Positions 1 through 6,527 of a stretch of DNA of 15,545 nucleotides are shown in pieces. The notes under the pieces are model-generated. The model worked only from the letters and a program-made list of their open reading frames with translations, did no database searches and was not told the DNA's origin. Location: NCBI GenBank assembly GCA_900549355.1, contig UROA01000028.1, forward strand, positions 1-15,545, written 5' to 3'. The stretch is from an uncultured Collinsella sp. GTDB lineage: Bacteria; Actinomycetota; Coriobacteriia; Coriobacteriales; Coriobacteriaceae. Every line of letters starts with the position of its first letter. Positions within the stretch are counted from its first letter, which is position 1. A program made the position numbers and the translations under genes.

Positions 1-579
1 GGCAATCTTGGCCTCGGCGGTGACCGCCGCCAAAACGGCATCCTGGTCGCTGTCCGTGGCCACGGTGACGGTGGTCTTCAGCTTGCCGCCCACCTGCACC
101 GCAATGGTGACCTCCGAGGCCACCGTTTTGCTCTCATCATAGGCCGGCCAAGCAGAGGTGCTGGCCATGCCCTCCCAGCCAAACCGCTCCCACAGCTCAT
201 CGGCCATGTGGGGGGCAAAGGGCGAGAGGAGCTGGAGCATGGTGCGGAACTCCGCCTGGTTGACCCCTTTATCATAGAACTGATTGGTGAGGGTCATCAG
301 CGCGGCAATGGCCGTGTTGAACTTCATGTTCTCAATGTCATCCGAGACCTTCTTAATGGTCTTGTGCAGGAGGGCCTCGTTTTCCTTGCCGTAGGCTTCG
401 GCCGGCGTAACCTGCTCGGCCAGATTCCAGATGCGGTCCAGGAACCGTTTGCAGCCCTTTACCGCGTTGTCAGACCAAGCGGCCGCCTTCTCAAAGTCCC
501 CGATGAACATGATATACATCCGCATGGTGTCCGCGCCGTACTGGGCAACCACGTCGTTGGGGTTGACCACGTTCCCCCG
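1..579 (-). other. leuS: Leucyl-tRNA synthetase (leuS) C-terminal segment, apparently from a different genome
   Basis: Downstream of the KMSKS codons the frame encodes the post-KMSKS part of a bacterial LeuRS. Visible parts are the SRGNVVNP loop, the YGADTMRMYIMF helix, the helical anticodon-binding bundle with AWSDNAVKG and LSPFAPHMADELW, and a C-terminal domain with VQVGGKLKTTVTV; the last few tens of residues lie beyond position 1. Four of six Arg codons are CGG and three of ten Gly codons are GGG. In the CysRS half all of about 15 Arg codons are CGC/CGT and no GGG was seen. Wording such as NQFYDKGV suggests a Firmicutes-like source, which is only an impression. No start, catalytic Rossmann core or editing domain of LeuRS is present, so alone it is a 5'-truncated fragment. 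Confidence 0.8.
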
Positions 580-1386
580 GGACTTGGACATCTTCTCGCC
601 GTCTACCAGCAGCATGCCCGTGTGCATCCAGGTGTTGGAGAAGCCCTGGTGCCAGGCGCAGGTGGCCTGGGCGCACTCGTTCTCGTGATGCGGGAAGGCA
701 AGGTCGGAGCCGCCGCCGTGGATGTCGATCGGAGTGCCCAGGTAGCGATGCACCATGGCGGCGCACTCGGTGTGCCAACCGGGACGGCCCTCGCCCCAGG
801 GACTCGGCCAGCTGGGCTCGCCGGGCTTGGCGGCCTTCCACAGGGCAAAGTCGAGCGGATCGTTCTTGTCCTCGTTCTCCTCGATGCGCGCGCCAACCAT
901 AAGGTCGTCGATGTTGCGGCCCGAGACCTGACCATAGTTGGGATCGCTGCGCACGGCAAAGTACACATCGCCGTTATCGGCGGCGTAAGCGTGGCCCTGC
1001 TCGATAAGCGTCTTGATCATGGCGATCATGGGGCCGATCTCTTTGGTGGCACGAGGACGCACGTCCGGATCGAGCACGTTGGCGGCGCGCATGACGCCGA
1101 TGAACTTGTCGGAGAACTCTGTCGCGACCTCGGCGGCAGTGCGGCCCTGCTCGTTGGCGCGCTTGATGATCTTGTCATCGACATCGGTGAGGTTCTGGGC
1201 AAACGTGACCTCGTAGCCGCTCGCGATGAGCCAGCGACGAATCACGTCAAAGCTGATGAACGTGCGGGCATTGCCGATGTGAATGTTGTCATAGACCGTG
1301 GGGCCGCACACGTACATGCGGACCTTGCCGGACTCGATGGGCTGGAACTCTTCCTTTTTATGGGTAGCGCTGTTGTAGATACGCAT
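1..1386 (-). CDS. cysS: Cysteinyl-tRNA synthetase N-terminal two thirds, fused in frame to a leucyl-tRNA synthetase C-terminal segment; runs off window
   Basis: The frame is open for 462 codons from ATG 1386 to the window edge. The start follows an AAGGAG site lying in the end of ispF, 3 nt from the ispF stop. Residues 1-269 are class I CysRS, which charges tRNA-Cys in the cytoplasm: HIGN at 36-39, the four expected zinc ligands C27, C208, H233 and E237 (GWHTEC, HHENE), and KMSKS at 265-269, almost the E. coli position. After KMSKS the protein does not continue as CysRS (SLGNF...). It reads RGNVVNPNDVVAQYGADTMR and then a LeuRS-type helical domain (AWSDNAVKGCKRFLDRIW, LLSPFAPHMADELWERFGW). 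The CysRS anticodon-binding domain is absent. Cysteine activation is plausible, but correct tRNA-Cys recognition is doubtful. It is probably a chimera of two genes. The CysRS assignment is firm; the biological reality of the fusion is not. Confidence 0.85.
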   Translation of the reverse strand, partial: MRIYNSATHKKEEFQPIESGKVRMYVCGPTVYDNIHIGNARTFISFDVIRRWLIASGYEVTFAQNLTDVDDKIIKRANEQGRTAAEVATEFSDKFIGVMRAANVLDPDVRPRATKEIGPMIAMIKTLIEQGHAYAADNGDVYFAVRSDPNYGQVSGRNIDDLMVGARIEENEDKNDPLDFALWKAAKPGEPSWPSPWGEGRPGWHTECAAMVHRYLGTPIDIHGGGSDLAFPHHENECAQATCAWHQGFSNTWMHTGMLLVDGEKMSKSRGNVVNPNDVVAQYGADTMRMYIMFIGDFEKAAAWSDNAVKGCKRFLDRIWNLAEQVTPAEAYGKENEALLHKTIKKVSDDIENMKFNTAIAALMTLTNQFYDKGVNQAEFRTMLQLLSPFAPHMADELWERFGWEGMASTSAWPAYDESKTVASEVTIAVQVGGKLKTTVTVATDSDQDAVLAAVTAEAKIA

Positions 1387-1389
1387 TCG

Positions 1390-1882
1390 TTACTCCTTAA
1401 CGGTTTTCTGTAGCAGGCAGACGGCCCAGGCGCCGATTCCCTCGCCCTGGCCTTCCCAACCGAGCCTTTCGGTCGTAGTGGCGGCGACGCCCACGTTTTC
1501 AACATCGACGCCCAGGGCATGGGCGAGGTTGGCGCGCATGGCATCGCGGTGCGGGGTGATCTTGGGTTGCTGGCAGGCAATGGTGCAATCGGCATCGACA
1601 AACTCAAAGCCCAGCTCACGCGCATAGTCCATCACGCGGGCAAGCAGCACCATCGAATCAGCACCCTCATAGGCGGGGTCGGTATCGGGGAACAGCTTGC
1701 CGATGTCTCCTCCACGGCAGGCGCCCAGAATGGTCGGCCAAGGCGTGCGCGAGCACATCGGCATCCGAGTGGCCCAGCAGGCCGCGCTCGTAGGGAATGT
1801 CGACACCGCCGATGATACATCGACGCCCCTCCACCAGACGGTGAACGTCGTAGCCATGGCCAATGCGCAGGTTACTGAACAT
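1390..1882 (-). pseudogene. ispF: 2-C-methyl-D-erythritol 2,4-cyclodiphosphate synthase, frameshifted
   Basis: IspF catalyses the fifth MEP-pathway step, cyclising CDP-ME 2-phosphate to MEcPP with loss of CMP. From ATG 1882 the protein starts MFSNLRIGHGYDVHRL and reads to ...LLGHSDADVLAHALAD with the metal ligands D12, H14 and H46. The frame then breaks near 1730-1735. The remainder (ILGACRGGDIGKLFPDTDP, ATTTERLGWEGQGEGIGAW) lies in another frame and ends at TAA 1390. GAC is followed by CATTCTG where a GAC-GCC-ATT-CTG (D-A-I-L) reading is expected, so two bases appear missing; restoring them gives 164 residues, a normal length. The gene overlaps the end of ispD by 11 nt and ends 3 nt before cysS. 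Since the MEP pathway is normally essential and both halves look well conserved, a sequencing or assembly error is more likely than real decay. Confidence 0.85.
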
Positions 1883-2600
1883 GGGGAAGGTCCTCTCCCT
1901 CGGCCATGCGGCCAAGCAGAATCGCGGTTACGGGACGCAGGTCCTCGGGCACCGTCACCTTAAGGTTATCGCGTGGGCTCTGGACGCAGCGGACGCGCCC
2001 ACCCATGCGCTCGACCAGCGACGAATCATCGGTACCGATAAAGCCCTCGGCAATGGCTGCAGCGTGGGCGCGCTTCATAGCATCGACGCTAAAGATCTGC
2101 GGCGTCTGCGCTGCCCAGTAGAGCTCACGCGGCGGCGTCTCGACGATATTGTCGCCATCGACGATCTTGAGCGTGTCTATCGCGGGCTGGCCGCACACGA
2201 CACCGTCGAGAGCACGGTCGCTCACGAGCACGTCGATAGCGTGGTCGATGGCCTCGGTCGTAATGAGCGGACGAGCACCATCGTGAATGGCGACGTATTC
2301 AAAGCCCGCCGGAACCGCATGCACGCCGGCACGGGTAGAATCCTGACGGGTATCGCCGGCATCGGCAAAGCTGATGGGCGTGTCATAGTCAAACGGGTCG
2401 ATGGCCAGGCGGCGCATCTCGGCACGGCGCTCGGCAGGACACACCACTACAATGTGGCCGACCTTGTCGCTCCGGTCGAACGCGCGGATGGACCAGCTCA
2501 TGAGCGGACGGCCCGCCACGTTAACGAGCTGCTTGCCGCCGGGGTTACCAAAGCGCTGGCCGCTGCCACCGGCAACGACCACGGCGCATACGGGCGCCAT
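1872..2600 (-). CDS. ispD: 2-C-methyl-D-erythritol 4-phosphate cytidylyltransferase
   Basis: IspD couples MEP with CTP to give CDP-ME, the third step of the non-mevalonate isoprenoid pathway, in the cytoplasm. The 242-residue product has the expected order of nucleotidyltransferase motifs. These are a glycine-rich N-terminal loop AGGSGQRFG with R16 and K23 (GGKQ) near the CTP phosphates, then D-rich turns, HDGARP at 106-111, AAQTPQIF at 163-170 and TDDSSLVE at 190-197, followed by the typical KVTVPEDL tail. The length is usual for the family. The start ATG 2600 overlaps the disA stop by one base (TAATG), and the 3' end overlaps the ispF start by 11 nt, so the genes are probably translationally coupled. 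The ispD-ispF pairing fits consecutive use of MEP intermediates. No defect is seen. Confidence 0.95.
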   Translation of the reverse strand: MAPVCAVVVAGGSGQRFGNPGGKQLVNVAGRPLMSWSIRAFDRSDKVGHIVVVCPAERRAEMRRLAIDPFDYDTPISFADAGDTRQDSTRAGVHAVPAGFEYVAIHDGARPLITTEAIDHAIDVLVSDRALDGVVCGQPAIDTLKIVDGDNIVETPPRELYWAAQTPQIFSVDAMKRAHAAAIAEGFIGTDDSSLVERMGGRVRCVQSPRDNLKVTVPEDLRPVTAILLGRMAEGEDLPHVQ

Positions 2601-3667
2601 TATGCGTTCCCCTGTTTGGTGCCCTTCATGCGGTACAGCGAGTCCGCAAGAATGGCAGGGTTGTTGACGCCAAAGTCGCCCAGGCGCTCCGGATCCTCGC
2701 TGATGTCATCCATGAGCTCCTGCAGCGAGCCGTACTCGTCGACGATCTTCTCGGCCACGCCGTCGCGCACGACGGACACGCGCGAAAGCGTGCGCAGGCC
2801 CAGCGGTGTCATGACGGAGTCCTCGTCCAGGTCGTCGTAACCCAGAACCGCTGCCACATGCTGTGGGTCGGACAAGTCCTTAGGCGTCATGCGGCTAAGC
2901 TCGGCGCGAATCTTCTCGGCATTAGCCTCGGAGGAATCACTTGCATAGTCGCGAATCATCAAGTCGTACTCGGTATCCATGCTGGAGCCCGCGAGCTGCT
3001 CGAGCTGCATCTGCACGAGCTTGCCCTGGTTGCCCAGCTTGACAATGCAATCCTTAAGCTCAGTCTTTGCTTGCTGCATGATCTCGAAGCTCGAGAAAAT
3101 ACCGGTAATGTCGGCGAGCGTAACGTAGTCGTCGAGCTCGAGGGCCGTCAGGCGCAGCAGGGAGCGGTCGAGCGACTGACGGGTGGTCTGGAGCGTGGCG
3201 ACGAGCTGATTGACCGAGCTCATGATGGTGGTGACGGGCTGGATCTCGTAGCTTTTGCCGTGAACGTACACGTTAACGACGGCACGACGGGCCGAGACCG
3301 AGATCACGATGGCATCGGTGAGCACCGACATGCGAGCGGCGGTGCGGTGACGCATGCCCGTCTCGCTCGTGGCAAGCGAGGGATCGGGATTGAGGTGGAA
3401 GTTGGCGCGCAGGATCTGGGTGAGGTCGCCATCGATAACGATGGCGCCGTCCATCTTGGAAAGCTCGAACAGGCGGTTCGAGGTAAACGAAATGTTGAGC
3501 GGGAAGCCGTCGTTACCGGCAGCGAGCACGTTTTCGGTGTCGCCGACGCAGATAAGGGCGCCCAGGTGACCGGCGATGATCATGTCGAGGGCGGTGCGGA
3601 TCGGCTGACCAGGTGCCGTCAGGCGGATGGCCTGTTCCATACGCTTTTGCAGCTCGTTCTTATCCAA
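2600..3667 (-). CDS. disA: DNA integrity scanning diadenylate cyclase DisA
   Basis: DisA condenses two ATP into cyclic di-AMP and, in Bacillus, scans DNA and halts synthesis at branched structures. The 355-residue protein has the DAC domain at about 1-150 with the catalytic DGA at 73-75 and RHR at 106-108 (GMRHRTAARM). A helical linker follows at about 150-280 and a C-terminal helix-hairpin-helix region at about 280-345. Family length is about 355-360. The start is TTG 3667, chosen because GGGAG lies about 7 nt upstream and the MDKNELQ start matches family length; the two nearby ATGs are out of frame. It heads the disA-ispD-ispF-cysS run. The final hairpin reads GDFGVNNPAIL rather than a canonical GIGxxxA, a possible lineage variant that could alter DNA contact. 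No clear sigma-A promoter was found upstream. Confidence 0.95.
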   Translation of the reverse strand: MDKNELQKRMEQAIRLTAPGQPIRTALDMIIAGHLGALICVGDTENVLAAGNDGFPLNISFTSNRLFELSKMDGAIVIDGDLTQILRANFHLNPDPSLATSETGMRHRTAARMSVLTDAIVISVSARRAVVNVYVHGKSYEIQPVTTIMSSVNQLVATLQTTRQSLDRSLLRLTALELDDYVTLADITGIFSSFEIMQQAKTELKDCIVKLGNQGKLVQMQLEQLAGSSMDTEYDLMIRDYASDSSEANAEKIRAELSRMTPKDLSDPQHVAAVLGYDDLDEDSVMTPLGLRTLSRVSVVRDGVAEKIVDEYGSLQELMDDISEDPERLGDFGVNNPAILADSLYRMKGTKQGNA

Positions 3668-3783
3668 GGCATCGCTCCCATCGTATACGCTCCATAAACG
3701 CTAAATAGTTTCTCACGGTTTGTCCCTGCGGCGCTTGCGAAATCCGATGCTTACAGAATGAGCGAACACAGCTGAGAGCCCCA

Positions 3784-3812
3784 ATCCAAATCAGCTGTTC
3801 ATGTGGTAGCAT
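3784..3812 (+). promoter_or_regulatory. Candidate promoter for the Mn riboswitch-mntP transcript
   Basis: TAGCAT at 3807-3812 is preceded by TGG (3804-3806), giving an extended -10 form. The 17-nt-spaced -35 (3784-3789) is poor. A start near 3819 would place the transcript about 12 nt before the riboswitch begins. This is inferred from pattern alone. Confidence 0.3.
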
Positions 3813-3830
3813 CGGGATTCGCATAAATGA

Positions 3831-3970
3831 GGGAGTAGTCGCGTGATCGGGTTCGCCTCCGGTGGCGCGGCAAGTCAACACACTGGCCGATGCGGCCTGG
3901 CTTGCCTTAATGAACGAGACTCGTGGCTGTGCGCGCAACGCGTACGCCACGGGTCTTTTTTGTTACTCCC
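3831..3970 (+). promoter_or_regulatory. yybP-ykoY family manganese riboswitch upstream of mntP
   Basis: The leader holds the hallmark blocks of this aptamer in order: GGGAGTAG (3831-3838), a small hairpin (ATCGG 3846-3850 with CCGGT 3859-3863), the conserved internal-loop segment GTCAACACACTGG (3874-3886), a stem GGCAAG 3869-3874 with CTTGCC 3901-3906 capped by GGCC/GGCC, and TGAACGAGAC (3911-3920). The family is known to bind Mn2+ and often controls MntP exporters, as in E. coli. The GAC of GAACGAGAC is also the first part of the terminator stem at 3918-3961. This suggests that aptamer folding with Mn2+ blocks the terminator and switches the exporter on. TACTCCC at 3964-3970 can pair with GGGAGTA at 3831-3837, so the closing helix may span the terminator. 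Confidence 0.9.
3918..3961 (+). terminator. Intrinsic terminator of the Mn riboswitch expression platform
   Basis: GACTCGTGGC (3918-3927) pairs with GCCACGGGTC (3946-3955). The helix is extended by GTGCGCG (3929-3935) with CGCGTAC (3939-3945) around a CAA loop, with T3928 bulged. Six T residues (3956-3961) follow directly. It lies between the aptamer and the mntP ribosome-binding site, so it can only make sense as a regulated attenuator. Confidence 0.9.
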
Positions 3971-4014
3971 CCAAGAGGTACACGCGGGCCCGCCCGCAGA
4001 GAGGGAGCCAGACT

Positions 4015-4593
4015 ATGGGACTCGCAGAGCTTGTGTTGCTCGCTATCGGCCTTTCTATGGACGCTTTTGCCGTATCCATCTGCAAGGGCCTTGGCATGAA
4101 AAGGATCAACCTTAAGGTCGCCGTGATACTCGGCCTGTTCTTTGGCGGTTTCCAGGCCGGCATGCCCGTAATTGGGTGGGCCCTTGGTAGCCAGTTCATG
4201 GGCATCATCAGCCCCATCGACCACTGGATCGCCTTTATCCTGCTCGCCTTTATCGGCGGCAAGATGCTGTGGGAAGCCTTTACTGAGGACGAGAACGAAG
4301 GCGACGGCAAGGATGCCGAAAAGATCGACCTGGGCGAATATCTAATCCTTGCCATCGCCACCTCGATTGACGCGCTTGCCGTGGGCATCTCGTTTGCCGC
4401 GCTCTCGGTCGATATCGTTCCCGCCGTGTCGCTCATTGGCATCACGACCTTTGTCTTCTCCGTTGCCGGCGTAGCGATCGGCCACACCTTTGGCGCGCGC
4501 TACGAAAAGCCCGCCACCATCGTGGGTGGCGTCGTGCTCGTCCTCATCGGCCTCAAGATTTTGCTTGAGCACCTGGGGATTCTCGCGATATAA
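4015..4593 (+). CDS. mntP: Manganese efflux pump MntP
   Basis: MntP exports excess Mn2+ across the cytoplasmic membrane. The 192-residue protein is hydrophobic with about six membrane helices arranged as an internal repeat. Each half carries the family signature with its functionally required aspartate: SMDAFAVS (D16) and SIDALAVG (D119), close to the E. coli positions. A short acidic loop rich in D/E (about 90-106) joins the halves. ATG 4015 is chosen over longer in-frame starts because GAGGGAG lies at 4001-4007, family length is about 190, and an upstream start would fall inside the riboswitch. The gene is divergent from disA, and the riboswitch in its leader supports the manganese role independently of the protein similarity. 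Confidence 0.95.
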   Translation: MGLAELVLLAIGLSMDAFAVSICKGLGMKRINLKVAVILGLFFGGFQAGMPVIGWALGSQFMGIISPIDHWIAFILLAFIGGKMLWEAFTEDENEGDGKDAEKIDLGEYLILAIATSIDALAVGISFAALSVDIVPAVSLIGITTFVFSVAGVAIGHTFGARYEKPATIVGGVVLVLIGLKILLEHLGILAI

Positions 4594-4632
4594 AATCGCC
4601 TCTCATAAGCTCAACATCAATGTAGAGGTCTC

Positions 4633-4701
4633 ATGCAGAGTTTTGCATAATGCCTTTTCATGCAGATTTTTGCATGTCATACTGATATGCAAAAGTCTGC
4701 A
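4633..4701 (+). repeat. Three operator-like 14-bp repeats (TGCAGANTTTTGCA), probable HipB binding sites
   Basis: Three copies of a quasi-palindrome lie before the hipB-like gene: TGCAGAGTTTTGCA at 4634-4647, TGCAGATTTTTGCA at 4661-4674, and the inverted copy TGCAAAAGTCTGCA at 4688-4701. Starts are exactly 27 bp apart, about 2.5 helical turns. All have TGCA-N6-TGCA outer halves. The second sits in the spacer of the candidate promoter and the third over the expected transcription start. Multiple operators with autorepression are known for E. coli HipB, though its motif differs (TATCC-N8-GGATA). Confidence 0.8.
4655..4683 (+). promoter_or_regulatory. Candidate hipBA promoter overlapped by operators
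   Basis: TTTTCA (4655-4660) and CATACT (4678-4683) are separated by 17 nt, and TGT immediately precedes the -10, giving an extended -10. Each hexamer matches the sigma-70-type consensus at 4 of 6 positions. The middle operator-like repeat fills the spacer and the third covers the predicted start, as expected for an autorepressed promoter. Confidence 0.45.
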
Positions 4702-4716
4702 CGTTAGGAGTTCGCC

Positions 4717-5187
4717 GTGGATACCCTCCCCATCACCACACCGCGCCAAGCTGGCATCTACGTGCGCCAGGCACGCGAGTCGCAGGGAATCACCCGTGCG
4801 ACCCTCGCTAAAAAAGCCGGTGTTTCGGAGCGCCTGCTCGCATCGCTCGAGCTAGGAGACGCCACGGGTATTCGGCTCGACAAGCTATTGGCAATCTTCA
4901 ATGCTCTCGGACTGGCGCTCGCCGCTCAAGGGGATATCGGCGAAGCGAAAAACGAGCGACCAGTCGACGCCCCGCATGCTGATTTGCAACCTCGTAGCAC
5001 TCCCAGGCGCCATCACGCTCAACGTTTTCGCCATCGCAACCGTCGTAGTACCGCCATTCCGGCTCTTGCAGATACCCCCTTTACATCCGCACTCTACGAC
5101 GAGGTCTTCGCCGATTTCGCCATGTCCAATCTCGGAGTCTCGATTGCCGCAAACGCATCTAACCAAACCAAGCCCGAAGGGAAATAG
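4717..5187 (+). CDS. HipB-like XRE-family antitoxin/transcriptional regulator
   Basis: This is the likely antitoxin and autorepressor of the kinase encoded just downstream. Residues 11-68 form an XRE/Cro-type helix-turn-helix (IYVRQARESQGITRATLAKKAG, with recognition-helix segment VSERLLASLELG). The 156-residue protein is longer than E. coli HipB (88 residues). Residues 93-110 are very basic (11 of 18 are Arg or His), and a C-terminal segment at 120-145 (TSALYDEVFADFAMSNLGV) may be the part that contacts HipA. The start is GTG 4717, with TTAGGAG at 4704-4710, 6 nt upstream. The stop lies 3 nt before the next gene. The three repeats directly upstream are the natural operator candidates. The basic linker is odd, but no stop-free alternative frame offers a better protein. 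Confidence 0.85.
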   Translation: MDTLPITTPRQAGIYVRQARESQGITRATLAKKAGVSERLLASLELGDATGIRLDKLLAIFNALGLALAAQGDIGEAKNERPVDAPHADLQPRSTPRRHHAQRFRHRNRRSTAIPALADTPFTSALYDEVFADFAMSNLGVSIAANASNQTKPEGK

Positions 5188-5190
5188 CCA

Positions 5191-6495
5191 ATGGCCAGAA
5201 CATCACTTCGGACCATTATTTGCGGCGTACCTGCGGGAACGCTCACGCAAGATGAGAACGGTCTTATCAGCTTTACCTACGATCATGACTATGACGGGCC
5301 AGCCCTATCGACCAACATACCCGTATCAAATCGCACATACGGCCAACAGGTCATGAATCCGTACTTGTTTGGCCTTCTACCCGACAGCGAGGACCAACGA
5401 AAAGCGATTGCCGCCGAATTCAACGTTAGGCCCAACAATCCCGTTGCGTTGCTCAGCCATATCGGACTCGACTGTCCGGGCGGAGTGCAGTTTTGTGCCG
5501 AAGAAGACGTCGACGCCGTCCTGCATCGCTCCGGCGAATACCGCCCTATAGACGACCACGAAATTGCGCTTCGTCTCAAGTCGATCAGAGATGACCGCGA
5601 TGCATCGTGGATGGGTCTAGATGAAAGTTGGTCACTTGGAGGCAACCAGGGCAAGTTCGCGCTCGCGTTCACAAACGGCCGCTGGTGCGAATGCATGGGG
5701 TCCTCGCCCACGACGCATATTTTCAAAAATGGCGTTATCGGATTTAAACTCGAGGCTCTCAATGAGTTTGTCTGCATGAAAAGCGCCCAGCGCGCCGGTA
5801 TCGCAACGGCAAACGTCGAATATCGTATGTTTGAGGACGAACCCGCCCTCATTGTTGAGCGCTATGACCGTGTGAAAGTCAAAGACGGAACGATCAGGCG
5901 CCTACATCAAGAAGACCTCTGTCAGGCACTTGGGGTGATGCCCGCCCAAAAGTACACGGCAGACGGCGGCCCGACCACACGCGACATTCAAGAGCTCCTC
6001 GTAAATACGAGCCACCATCAACTTAACCTGTATCTGTTTACGCAGATACTGTTCTTCAACGCCATTATCGGCGCACCGGATGCGCACGCGAAAAACTATT
6101 CCCTGCTCCTTGGAAACGACGGCGCAGCCATGATGGCTCGAATGTACGATGTCGCATCGGGTTTGGCGTATGAGCGCATGCGCCGCCGGGCGCGCCTTGC
6201 CATGAGCGTTGGCGGCGAAAATCGTGTGGGGCGCATCGGTCCAGGCGCCATCCGCCGATATCACGGCATGGACGACCCCGCGCTGGAAGCGGCGCTCACC
6301 GATGCCGGGCTGACCGAGAAGTTTTGTTTTGCGACCATGATGGACCTCGCCTACGAGGTACCCATTTGCATGGAAGAGGTCATGGACGAATACGCCGACC
6401 TGCCCGGCATGGCGGACCTGCGCGAGCATATGCTCGGCCCCGTCCGCGAAAACTGCCAGCGCACCCTCGACCTCATCAGGGCAGAAATGGACTAG
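5191..6495 (+). CDS. hipA: HipA-family serine/threonine kinase toxin
   Basis: In E. coli, HipA phosphorylates glutamyl-tRNA synthetase, raising ppGpp and promoting persistence; the target here is unknown. The 434-residue protein has the family's order: an N-terminal subdomain (1-125), then SLGGNQGKFALAF (148-160), which occupies the place of the E. coli loop carrying the autophosphorylated Ser150. THIFK (175-179) supplies the nucleotide-binding lysine. ERYDR (223-227) and RLHQEDLCQALG (237-248) follow. The catalytic loop is GAPDAHAKNYS with D297, and the metal site is YDVASG with D320. All key kinase residues are intact, so it is predicted active. A GAAGGGAA site precedes ATG 5191, 3 nt after the hipB stop. 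Codon use, including several AGG and CGA, is more mixed than in neighbouring genes, consistent with transfer. HipA-family membership is certain; toxicity is inferred. Confidence 0.92.
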   Translation: MARTSLRTIICGVPAGTLTQDENGLISFTYDHDYDGPALSTNIPVSNRTYGQQVMNPYLFGLLPDSEDQRKAIAAEFNVRPNNPVALLSHIGLDCPGGVQFCAEEDVDAVLHRSGEYRPIDDHEIALRLKSIRDDRDASWMGLDESWSLGGNQGKFALAFTNGRWCECMGSSPTTHIFKNGVIGFKLEALNEFVCMKSAQRAGIATANVEYRMFEDEPALIVERYDRVKVKDGTIRRLHQEDLCQALGVMPAQKYTADGGPTTRDIQELLVNTSHHQLNLYLFTQILFFNAIIGAPDAHAKNYSLLLGNDGAAMMARMYDVASGLAYERMRRRARLAMSVGGENRVGRIGPGAIRRYHGMDDPALEAALTDAGLTEKFCFATMMDLAYEVPICMEEVMDEYADLPGMADLREHMLGPVRENCQRTLDLIRAEMD

Positions 6496-6527
6496 GTGGC
6501 CGTAATTTCGCAATTATCAAACAAAAA

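Noticed and set aside
208..1413. A 401-codon plus-strand open frame opposite cysS-leuS
   Set aside because: It mirrors the minus-strand gene codon by codon, as GC-rich genes with GNC-type codon use often do. Its product has no recognisable domain and its start lies inside the LeuRS-like part.
3985..3994. Perfect palindrome GCGGGCCCGC between the riboswitch terminator and the mntP ribosome site
   Set aside because: Short and explained by GC-rich leader sequence; no evidence of a binding protein, though it might mildly affect ribosome access.
3862..4014. N-terminal extension of mntP from an upstream ATG
   Set aside because: The extension would translate the riboswitch and terminator; it is hydrophilic and absent from the family, and a good ribosome site precedes ATG 4015.
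4594..4632. Possible mntP terminator: CCTCT near 4603 pairing with AGAGG near 4624
   Set aside because: Only five pairs, a long loop and no T run.
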